Assembly: GCA_946622835.1 (NCBI GenBank)
Contig: CAMOQI010000030.1
Location: 1 to 7,911 of the forward strand
DNA length: 7,911 nt
DNA from: an uncultured Candidatus Melainabacteria bacterium
GTDB lineage: Bacteria > Cyanobacteriota > Vampirovibrionia > Gastranaerophilales > Gastranaerophilaceae
Direction: 5' to 3'
In this document: in pieces, positions 1 to 5,556 of the stretch
How positions within the stretch are numbered: position 1 is the stretch's first letter
How the letters are laid out: each line of letters starts with the position of its first letter
Program-made: the position numbers and the translations under genes
Notes under the pieces: model-generated
Seen by the model: the letters and a program-made list of their open reading frames with translations, nothing else
Told to the model about the DNA's origin: nothing
Databases searched by the model: none

Positions 1-57
1 GGGGTGAACCTCACCAGATTTTGAGTCTGGCACGTCTACCAGTTCCATCACACCGGC
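1..57 (-). tRNA. tRNA-Leu (anticodon CAA), 3' part cut by window edge
   Basis: Read on the minus strand, the sequence starts with acceptor strand GCCGGTG. The leucine-type D-arm TGGAACTGGTAGAC follows, then an anticodon stem CCAGA/TCTGG closing the loop CTCAAAA. The anticodon at positions 23-21 is CAA, which reads the UUG leucine codon. The start of the long class II variable arm (GAGG...) is present; the T-arm and 3' acceptor strand lie beyond the left edge. Recognition rests on the stem pairing and the leucine-type D-arm. Confidence 0.93.
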
Positions 58-78
58 ATATTCTCTTGTCATAACTAA

Positions 79-106
79 ATACTATCAAAAAAATATTTTT
101 TTTCAA
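79..106 (-). promoter_or_regulatory. Candidate promoter of the tRNA-Leu gene
   Basis: On the minus strand, TTGAAA (106-101) and TAGTAT (84-79) are separated by 16 nt, placing a start about 15 nt before the tRNA 5' end. The -35 matches consensus at 5 of 6 positions and the -10 at 4 of 6. The surroundings are long A/T tracts, so chance matches are likely. Confidence 0.35.
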
Positions 107-175
107 TATTTTATTAAAATAATATTACCCTAATATTATAAATAACAAGATATTATAATTTCTAATACAAATTTT

Positions 176-190
176 TATAAATTTTGTATG
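176..190 (+). promoter_or_regulatory. -10-like box placed for a leaderless start
   Basis: TATAAA at 176-181 is followed by six bases and then the ATG at 188, which would put the transcript start on or beside the start codon. There is no Shine-Dalgarno sequence. A perfect TATAAT at 154-159 is a competing -10 that would give a leader of roughly 20 nt, also without a ribosome binding site. Neither has a good -35. Confidence 0.35.
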
Positions 191-976
191 AAAAAACTTA
201 TTTATCTTTTTATTATATTTTCAATATTCACACAACAATCTATCGCCACAACATTTACTGGCGGAGTAACTAAAATCGGACAACAAGAAAGTAACCAAAT
301 TATTGACTCCCAAACAAAACAAGGTGTTGAATTTGCAAAAATCACAATTCCAAAAAAGAATTTCAGAACCTACACAGATGCAAACGGAAACTTTGAACTC
401 CCAAGAATTCAAATTGCACAACCAACTATTCTCAACGTAGAAAAAGAAGGCTATAGACCCTTTTCATTAACCATTAACAGTAACAATTCCCTAAATTCAC
501 CAATGAAAATTGAAATTGCTAAAAGCGAAGCTCTGGACATATCAATTGAGGATGAAATTTTACACCTTGGAGACAATAGTTATTCAAAAAATTCGGCTAA
601 CGCAGACGATTTTAAACTCAAATCCATAGGACCATACTACTCTAAAGATTTTATCATGACCTCAAATGCAAAACGTGCAACAAACTACCTGATTATTGGT
701 TCAATAGTGGGATTAGATACAGAACTTGCAAAATCGATGGGGCAAAATAAAATAAAAACTGCTTACTCAAGCCCGGCAGAAGTATACTTTAACGGCAGCC
801 TGATAGGACAGCTCAAAATCAACGGGGACGGACAAAGAATAAAAATCCCCCAAAACTTAATTAAAACCGATACCAAAAATCAAATTACAATTAAAACTGG
901 TCAAAATCTTATGCCCAGTGACCACATAGACTACGATGATATTGAAATTATGAATTTATCAATACTAAGCGAATAA
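188..976 (+). CDS. Secreted protein with carboxypeptidase-regulatory-like and C-terminal beta-sandwich domains, function unknown
   Basis: The 262-residue product starts with a Sec signal peptide (MKK, hydrophobic stretch to about residue 20, then TTFTGG). Residues about 38-110 resemble the carboxypeptidase-regulatory-like (CarboxypepD_reg) fold: a 'GVEFAKITI' strand, then TDANGNFELPRI and an EKEGYRPFSLTI strand. Such domains are usually structural or adhesive modules of envelope and secreted proteins. From about residue 160 a second beta-rich region includes PAEVYFNGSLIGQLKING and a late DYDDIEIMNLSI strand, reminiscent of galactose-binding-like jelly rolls; this fold call is inference. No catalytic motif or C-terminal anchor is visible. 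The gene stands alone, diverging from the tRNA and converging on ftsZ. The start is fixed by the signal peptide although no ribosome binding site precedes it. Periplasmic or surface location is inferred, and the substrate is unknown. Confidence 0.85.
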   Translation: MKKLIYLFIIFSIFTQQSIATTFTGGVTKIGQQESNQIIDSQTKQGVEFAKITIPKKNFRTYTDANGNFELPRIQIAQPTILNVEKEGYRPFSLTINSNNSLNSPMKIEIAKSEALDISIEDEILHLGDNSYSKNSANADDFKLKSIGPYYSKDFIMTSNAKRATNYLIIGSIVGLDTELAKSMGQNKIKTAYSSPAEVYFNGSLIGQLKINGDGQRIKIPQNLIKTDTKNQITIKTGQNLMPSDHIDYDDIEIMNLSILSE

Positions 977-1002
977 AAAAAGCGCCTTATGGCGCTTTTT
1001 TA
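975..1002. terminator. Bidirectional intrinsic terminator between the secreted-protein gene and ftsZ
   Basis: The stem AGCGCC (981-986) / GGCGCT (991-996) closes a TTAT loop. It is flanked by an A tract on the left and a T tract on the right, so it has the hairpin-plus-U-run form on both strands. The A tract begins inside the stop codon of the plus-strand gene, and ftsZ ends at 1021 from the other side, so one element serves both converging transcripts. Confidence 0.9.
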
Positions 1003-1020
1003 TTTGAATAAATATCTTTC

Positions 1021-2193
1021 CTATCTTTTTAGAAAATCTGGAATTTCAATATTTGTAAAATTATTATTATTTACAGGAGATTTTGTTTGAGTATTAAATG
1101 CCCCTGAGAAAAAGTCAGATGCATTCATAGCCGGCAAACTACCGTCTGACGACAATGAAGAAGATCCAAACAACGATAATGATTGGTTATTCTTAACTTC
1201 AATACCAGTTGCAATAACAGTAATTTGAATTTCACCTTGAATAGATTCATTAACGGCTGTTCCTATAATTACAGTTGCATCATCTAAAACCGCATCATGA
1301 ATAATAGAAGCAGCATCGCTGATTTCGTGAATACCCATATCAGGTCCGCCTGTTATATTAACAATAACACCGGAAGCCCCGTTTATTGAAGACTCTAAAA
1401 GCTGAGAATTAATAGCCTGCTGTGCCGCCTTAACAGCTCTGCCTTCGCCTGAAGCTCTGCCTATACCCATCAACGCTGTACCAGAACCCTGCATTACGGA
1501 TTTTACATCCGCAAAATCAACATTAATGATTCCAGGTATAGTAATAATATCAGTTATACCGGTAACACCGCGAATTAAGACTTCATCCGCAACTATAAAC
1601 GCTTCTTCCATTGAAACTTGTCTGTCAACTACTTGTAATAATTTGTCATTAGGAACTACAATCACCGCATCCACAGAATCTTTTAATTTTTCAAGACCGG
1701 AATTTGCGTAATTTGTTCTCTTCTTTCCTTCATAAGAAAATGGCTTTGTAACTACAGCAATCGTCAAAATTCCAAGTTGTTTAGCAATCTTAGCAACAAC
1801 AGGAGCTGCACCCGTACCGGTTCCGCCGCCCATACCTGCTGTTATAAATACCATATCAGCGCCTTCTAAAGCTTGTGTAATTTCCTGTTGTGCTTCTTCT
1901 GCCGCTTTTTCTCCAACCGTAGGATCTCCGCCGGCACCAAGACCTTTTGTGGAAGAAATTCCTAACTGAAGTCTGTTATTTGTCTTTGCGTTAGACAACA
2001 CCTGCAAATCCGTATTCATTAACCAAAATTCAACTCCGGCCAAACCTGTTTGTATCATACGATTTACAGCATTACCACCGCCGCCGCCTACGCCTACAAC
2101 TTTTATATTTGTCGGATTAGCACCCAATCTTGATGCTCTGCTATCCGACGGATCTTCTTGTCTTGCAAAGATATCTGAAACAATGTTTTCCAC
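1021..2193 (-). CDS. ftsZ: Cell division protein FtsZ
   Basis: FtsZ is the tubulin-like GTPase that polymerises into the Z-ring at midcell. The 390-residue product is full length for the family. After a variable N-terminal extension (1-30) come the GTP-binding VGVGGGGGNAVNRM segment (33-46), NTD at 60-62, the tubulin signature GGGTGTG (122-128), and the T7 synergy loop NVDFADV (224-230) with the catalytic acidic residues. A Ser/Asn-rich linker (335-380) leads to the C-terminal peptide IEIPDFLKR, which in known FtsZs binds membrane tethers and regulators. The GVEFW...NTD form and the GLGAGGDP loop are typical of cyanobacterial and plastid FtsZ. Translation starts at a GTG preceded by AAGAGGT. 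It lies downstream of nadK on the same strand with a 109-bp gap and ends at the shared terminator. No ftsA or ftsQ neighbour is present. Confidence 0.98.
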   Translation of the reverse strand: MENIVSDIFARQEDPSDSRASRLGANPTNIKVVGVGGGGGNAVNRMIQTGLAGVEFWLMNTDLQVLSNAKTNNRLQLGISSTKGLGAGGDPTVGEKAAEEAQQEITQALEGADMVFITAGMGGGTGTGAAPVVAKIAKQLGILTIAVVTKPFSYEGKKRTNYANSGLEKLKDSVDAVIVVPNDKLLQVVDRQVSMEEAFIVADEVLIRGVTGITDIITIPGIINVDFADVKSVMQGSGTALMGIGRASGEGRAVKAAQQAINSQLLESSINGASGVIVNITGGPDMGIHEISDAASIIHDAVLDDATVIIGTAVNESIQGEIQITVIATGIEVKNNQSLSLFGSSSLSSDGSLPAMNASDFFSGAFNTQTKSPVNNNNFTNIEIPDFLKR

Positions 2194-2200
2194 GTTTGTT

Positions 2201-2207
2201 ACCTCTT
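2201..2207 (-). promoter_or_regulatory. Ribosome binding site supporting the ftsZ GTG start
   Basis: AAGAGGT lies 7 nt upstream of GTG at 2193 on the minus strand. This spacing supports the non-ATG start, since the next downstream candidates would remove part of the N-terminal extension and leave this site unused. Confidence 0.75.
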
Positions 2208-2229
2208 AAACTATATACACTTTCCTAAA

Positions 2230-2269
2230 ACTATACCAATATAATATTTTAAATATGTGAAAAGTACAA
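2230..2269 (-). promoter_or_regulatory. Candidate ftsZ promoter(s) with extended -10 TGGTATAGT
   Basis: Two overlapping options occur on the minus strand. One is an extended -10, TG-G-TATAGT (2238-2230), with no good -35. The other is TTGTAC (2269-2264), 17 nt, then TATTAT (2246-2241). Either gives a leader of about 30-45 nt carrying the AAGAGGT ribosome binding site, so ftsZ can probably be transcribed independently of nadK. Confidence 0.4.
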
Positions 2270-2292
2270 TAAAATTATAAATATTTATGAAC

Positions 2293-2314
2293 AAAAATTA
2301 AGCTAATTTTTAGC
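2293..2314. repeat. AT-rich inverted repeats at the nadK 3' end, weak terminator at best
   Basis: A perfect 8-bp inverted repeat, AAAAATTA (2293-2300) / TAATTTTT (2304-2311), with a 3-nt loop overlaps the nadK stop codon. It also overlaps a second one, GCTAA-TTT-TTAGC (2302-2314). The longer stem is pure A/T, so it would be a poor terminator, and some read-through from nadK into ftsZ is plausible. Confidence 0.35.
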
Positions 2315-3091
2315 AGGCGAAACACCCCACTGCAGCTTATTTCGTATTACATCATAAAAATTATTTTCATTAAGCAATACAAGTCTTGCCATTTTCTCGT
2401 ATTTTTCAATACACAAATTACTTTTTAATATAAACGCAACTTGACCGTCAGCAGATACATTATACTCATTATTTTTTGCAGGCAAAATTTTAATATTACT
2501 CCCCGCACTGACAACAATCGGACGAGCGGTTAGAGTATGCGGACATATCGGAACAATTGTTAAAGCATCAATATCCGTTGCCAAAATAGGGCCACCCGCT
2601 GCCATTGCATACGCAGTAGAACCCGTCGGAGTAGAAACAATTATACCATCTGCCAAATATTCACAAACAAATTTACCGTCAATTTCCAACGCAAATCTTG
2701 ATGTTCTCCCCGACAATCCGCCTTTTACTACAAAATCATTTAACGCGGTGTATTCTCCCGATTTTAACATCATCCTATTTTCAATTTTGTAATCACCGCT
2801 CAAGATCTTGTTCAAAGAATCTTCCAATGAATCCGGCAATGTTTGAGATAAGAAACCTAAACGACCCAAGTTTATTCCGAATATGGGAGTTGCATATTGA
2901 GCAAAAAACCTTGCAGCTTTTAATATTGTACCATCACCCCCAATTACAAAAGCCATATCAGCCCCTGGTTTAAGATTATCAATATCTAAAACATCATATT
3001 CTAATGAATATTTTACACATAATTCCGACAGGTTCTTCATTACCTGCGCTGAATTATCCATCAAAGAATTATAACAAACAGAAATTTTCAT
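2303..3091 (-). CDS. nadK: NAD kinase (ATP/polyphosphate-dependent NAD phosphorylation)
   Basis: NAD kinase phosphorylates NAD to NADP in the cytoplasm and is the only de novo source of NADP. The 262-residue product shows the family blocks in order: the catalytic GGDGT at 51-55 with the preceding hydrophobic strand, INLGRLGFL (73-81), LNDF (117-120, the position of the usual NE/ND motif), the substrate-binding block DGIIVSTPTGSTAYAMAAGG (148-167), ICPHTLTARP (182-191), SADGQ (213-217), and the terminal FYDVIRNKLQWG (245-256). Length and order indicate an intact enzyme. MKISVCYNS matches the usual N-terminus of the family, supporting the ATG at 3091. No ribosome binding site precedes it, and an extended -10 lies 8 nt upstream of the ATG. 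It diverges from the GIY-YIG gene and is followed by ftsZ on the same strand. Confidence 0.97.
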   Translation of the reverse strand: MKISVCYNSLMDNSAQVMKNLSELCVKYSLEYDVLDIDNLKPGADMAFVIGGDGTILKAARFFAQYATPIFGINLGRLGFLSQTLPDSLEDSLNKILSGDYKIENRMMLKSGEYTALNDFVVKGGLSGRTSRFALEIDGKFVCEYLADGIIVSTPTGSTAYAMAAGGPILATDIDALTIVPICPHTLTARPIVVSAGSNIKILPAKNNEYNVSADGQVAFILKSNLCIEKYEKMARLVLLNENNFYDVIRNKLQWGVSPAKN

Positions 3092-3099
3092 ACATTTAG

Positions 3100-3119
3100 T
3101 TTATACCAAATATTTTAAA
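3100..3119 (-). promoter_or_regulatory. nadK promoter: extended -10 TGGTATAAA just before the start codon
   Basis: On the minus strand, TG-G-TATAAA spans 3108-3100, and the ATG at 3091 follows after CTAAATGT. The expected start point (6-8 nt after the hexamer) leaves 0-3 nt of leader. The 11 bases TTTAAAATATT upstream of it (3119-3109) and TGGTATA also occur in front of ftsZ. No recognisable -35 is present, as can be the case for extended -10 promoters. Confidence 0.5.
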
Positions 3120-3123
3120 AAAG

Positions 3124-3141
3124 TAATATGATTAAAAAATG
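3124..3141 (+). promoter_or_regulatory. -10-like TAATAT before the GIY-YIG gene
   Basis: TAATAT (3124-3129) ends 9 nt before the ATG at 3139, with no Shine-Dalgarno sequence between. It would give a leader of only about 2-3 nt. The -35 position overlaps the divergent nadK -10 box, so the two promoters would compete for polymerase if both are real. Confidence 0.3.
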
Positions 3142-3390
3142 AACAAATCCTATTATGTATATATTATTTTAACGGAAAGAAACACCCTATATTGCGGCTA
3201 CACCGACGATATTGAAAAACGATTTTTAATGCATCAAAAAGGACAAGGCGCAAAATATACTGCTGCTAATAAACCGCTAAAGGTGGTATGGAGCAAAGAA
3301 TTTAGCTCAAAATCAGAAGCTCTAAAAGAAGAATATCGAATAAAGCACAAACTTTCAAGGAAACAAAAACTGGAACTTATTCAAAGCTAG
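3139..3390 (+). CDS. GIY-YIG nuclease-superfamily protein (UPF0213/YhbQ-like)
   Basis: This 83-residue protein is a stand-alone GIY-YIG domain of the YhbQ/UPF0213 type. The two half motifs are YYVYII (5-10) and LYCGYT (17-22), so the canonical G-I-Y and Y-I-G appear as Y-V-Y and Y-C-G, as is common in this subfamily. The conserved Arg in EKRF (R28), His32, the QGAKYT segment (36-41) and the Glu in EEYRIK (64-69), expected metal ligand, are all present. An active nuclease is therefore possible. Family members have been linked to DNA repair or nucleic-acid processing, but the substrate here is unknown. The start is fixed by the domain, which begins at residue 5. Its last 14 bp overlap the 3' end of the convergent exported-protein gene. 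Confidence 0.9.
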   Translation: MNKSYYVYIILTERNTLYCGYTDDIEKRFLMHQKGQGAKYTAANKPLKVVWSKEFSSKSEALKEEYRIKHKLSRKQKLELIQS

Positions 3391-4834
3391 AATCCTGATC
3401 CGCTTCCTCTGACGCAGACTCCTGCGATTGAACATCTTCACCATCTTCTTGCGAATTCTGATTTTCATGTGAGAATTCACTATTCAGTTTATTAATTTTT
3501 TGCTCAATCTTATCAAGCTTCTTCTGTTCTTTATTTATTCGCTTTTGAAGCTTCTCAATATCCTTATTATTTTGATCTTCCAAATACTTTCTGTAAGCCT
3601 CTTGAAGCTCAACACCTTCTGTCGAACCGGATAAAGATCTTAATTTTTTCAGGTCTCGCGCATCGTCCTTATAATTATCACGCAACTCACGTTTAGTCCA
3701 CTTATACTCATCATTAATCTCTTTTATGGCAGCTTTTTCTTTGCGCAATCTCTGCTTTTCCAAGAATTTTGTTTCTATAGCATCCATTTTTTCTTGAATT
3801 TTTACACTGGTGTACTCTTCAACACCATCTTTTACAACTTTATATCCGTTTGAAGACACTTGCGGTATAAAATTTTTATCAAAAGAAACAACTTGAGAGC
3901 GGCTGCCTTTAGAATCAATACTCCAAGTTCCAAGAAAAACAGGCTTAACACCGGTGAAGGCAAAGGCTTGTACAACAACACTATTAGAATTATTTTTATC
4001 AAAACCTAAAGGATAAATATCCCACCTTACATCATCAAGATTAAGATTCATATACTCCTTCCAAAAGTACACAATTGCATCGCGCACGGCAGACAAATCA
4101 TAATCTGTTTCAGTTGTAAAATCATAAACAAATGGTTTTGTCTCCCAAATACCATCCTCACTGCTGCCAATTTTTTGTTTTAACAATATCTTTGAGCCGT
4201 CGGGATTAAAATCAACAGGAGTAAGTGTTCTAAACGCCGCATAATTATCTATGAGTTTATCAGTCGATAAAATAGGTTTTTGCAAACGTTTTGAAGTATT
4301 CGCCTTTAATATTTTATTTAAATTAGTACCGTCCTGATCAAGAGGAATGACAAACACATCTGCCGCAACAGAAGCACTATCTGCATAGTAATATACCGCA
4401 GAATAAACCAATTTTGAATAATCAGGCGAAGCAACGCCCTGAGCATTTATCTGACGAGTGTTATAAATATTTTTCCCTAAAGATAATTCTGGACTTCCCG
4501 GCGGATCATTATATTTTACAATTCTGTACAAAGGTTTTGGAACATACTTAAAATCAGAAGGGGCTTCCACTTTAGGAACAACGTAATCTATTTTTGATTT
4601 ATCCTTATACTCGGACGCAGCTTCATATTCGTCATACGTCATATATCCTGAAGGGTTTAGCTCAAGAATTTTCTTATCACGCTTATACTCTTCATCGGAT
4701 TTATTGACTTCGTATAAATATTTTAACTCTTGCTGCCTCTTATCCTTAACAAAGGGATTGGCGCTAACCAAATTTTTCAGGCTAACTTGAAAAACCAAAA
4801 ATAAAATTATAATTAAAAATAAATATCTTTTCAT
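3377..4834 (-). CDS. Exported coiled-coil protein with a possible beta-propeller-like region, function unknown
   Basis: I do not recognise this 485-residue protein. It starts with MKR and a long hydrophobic segment to about residue 20, then VSANPF, which reads as a signal peptide cleaved near residue 25 or an uncleaved anchor. Residues about 30-85 are charged and helical. Residues about 130-345 are beta-rich, with SPDYSKLVYS and FNPDGSKILLK segments like the PD40/TolB-type propeller blade motif; a complete propeller is not evident. Residues about 345-455 form a highly charged coiled coil (KEKAAIKEINDEYK, QKRINKEQKKLDKIEQKI). The last 30 residues are acidic and Ser/Gln-rich. It follows the response regulator by 43 bp on the same strand, so it may be in that operon, although a candidate promoter sits in the gap. 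No ribosome binding site is visible. A periplasmic envelope role is inferred. Confidence 0.85.
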   Translation of the reverse strand: MKRYLFLIIILFLVFQVSLKNLVSANPFVKDKRQQELKYLYEVNKSDEEYKRDKKILELNPSGYMTYDEYEAASEYKDKSKIDYVVPKVEAPSDFKYVPKPLYRIVKYNDPPGSPELSLGKNIYNTRQINAQGVASPDYSKLVYSAVYYYADSASVAADVFVIPLDQDGTNLNKILKANTSKRLQKPILSTDKLIDNYAAFRTLTPVDFNPDGSKILLKQKIGSSEDGIWETKPFVYDFTTETDYDLSAVRDAIVYFWKEYMNLNLDDVRWDIYPLGFDKNNSNSVVVQAFAFTGVKPVFLGTWSIDSKGSRSQVVSFDKNFIPQVSSNGYKVVKDGVEEYTSVKIQEKMDAIETKFLEKQRLRKEKAAIKEINDEYKWTKRELRDNYKDDARDLKKLRSLSGSTEGVELQEAYRKYLEDQNNKDIEKLQKRINKEQKKLDKIEQKINKLNSEFSHENQNSQEDGEDVQSQESASEEADQDSSFE

Positions 4835-4842
4835 ATGTATTA

Positions 4843-4870
4843 AATATAATAAAAATTAATATTATGTCAT
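4843..4870 (-). promoter_or_regulatory. Candidate promoter in the gap before the exported coiled-coil gene
   Basis: On the minus strand, ATGACA (4870-4865) and TATATT (4848-4843) are 16 nt apart, each matching consensus at 5 of 6 positions. Eight bases then lead to the ATG at 4834, implying a leader of about 2 nt and no ribosome binding site. If used, this would uncouple the gene from the two-component operon upstream. Confidence 0.4.
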
Positions 4871-4877
4871 ACAAATT

Positions 4878-5555
4878 TTAGACAAGCCCGTCTTTCATTG
4901 CAGTAGCAACAGCTTTTGAGCGAGTTTTTACATACAATTTCTGCAATATATTATGAACGTGAGTCTTAGTTGTTGCAATCGTAATAACAAGTTTTTTAGA
5001 AATTTGAGGGTTATTAAGCCCTTCAACCAACAAGGCTAAAACTTCCATCTCTCGCTCCGTCAACCCGTATAAATTTTTACCCTTTTTATAATCTATACCC
5101 TTATTTTGAGAGTCAATATCACTATTTTTTCTGATATTCGATAAAACAACTTTTGCAATAGCAGGATCAATCCAAGGATATCCGTCACAAACCGCCTGAA
5201 TTGCGGATATTGTTTGCTCAGAGCTTGCACCTTTGGTAATATAACCGTCTGCTCCGGCTTGAAATGAATCCAAAATATCATCTTCATTATCTCTTGATGT
5301 ATACATCAAAACTTTAACTTCGGGCAGCGAATTTTTAATTTTTCTCGTTGCCTCAATCCCGTCGACAGTCGGCAAACCTATATCCATAACTATCAAATCA
5401 GGTTTTAATTCTATAGCCTGATCAATACCATCCATACCATCTGCTGCCGTACCGACGACTTCAATATTTGCACTGTTTGAAAGCGCAAAAGACAAACCCA
5501 TCCTTGTCATATCATGATCTTCAACTATAGTAACCCTTATGCTCTTCTTTGACAT
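4878..5555 (-). CDS. NarL/LuxR-family response regulator
   Basis: This cytoplasmic DNA-binding response regulator has 225 residues, normal for the NarL class. The receiver (6-122) has acidic pocket E12/D13, phospho-acceptor D58 in VMDIGLP, T86 and K108 (YITKG). A linker (about 140-162) precedes a LuxR-type helix-turn-helix (164-225) with LTEREMEVLALLVEGLNNPQ and the recognition helix around TIATTKTHVHNILQKL. All receiver residues needed for phosphorylation are present. It starts one base after the kinase stop codon (TAA-G-ATG), with AAAGGTGG inside the end of the kinase gene. The two are thus co-transcribed and probably translationally coupled, making the kinase its likely partner. Target genes are not evident; the exported-protein gene directly downstream is a candidate by position only. 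Confidence 0.95.
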   Translation of the reverse strand: MSKKSIRVTIVEDHDMTRMGLSFALSNSANIEVVGTAADGMDGIDQAIELKPDLIVMDIGLPTVDGIEATRKIKNSLPEVKVLMYTSRDNEDDILDSFQAGADGYITKGASSEQTISAIQAVCDGYPWIDPAIAKVVLSNIRKNSDIDSQNKGIDYKKGKNLYGLTEREMEVLALLVEGLNNPQISKKLVITIATTKTHVHNILQKLYVKTRSKAVATAMKDGLV

Positions 5556-5556
5556 C

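Noticed and set aside
221..421. Minus-strand open frame inside the secreted-protein gene
   Set aside because: It is antisense to the signal peptide and first domain, and its Cys/Phe-rich product has no recognisable feature.
1526..1711. Plus-strand open frame opposite ftsZ
   Set aside because: It is fully within the conserved FtsZ core on the other strand, with no start signal, and is a shadow frame.
2698..2973. Plus-strand open frame of 91 codons opposite nadK
   Set aside because: It lies entirely antisense to conserved NAD kinase motifs and its product shows no domain-like pattern.
5093..5287. Second-frame open stretch of 64 codons within the response regulator
   Set aside because: It is on the same strand but out of frame with a clearly intact receiver domain; no frameshift is needed to explain the regulator.
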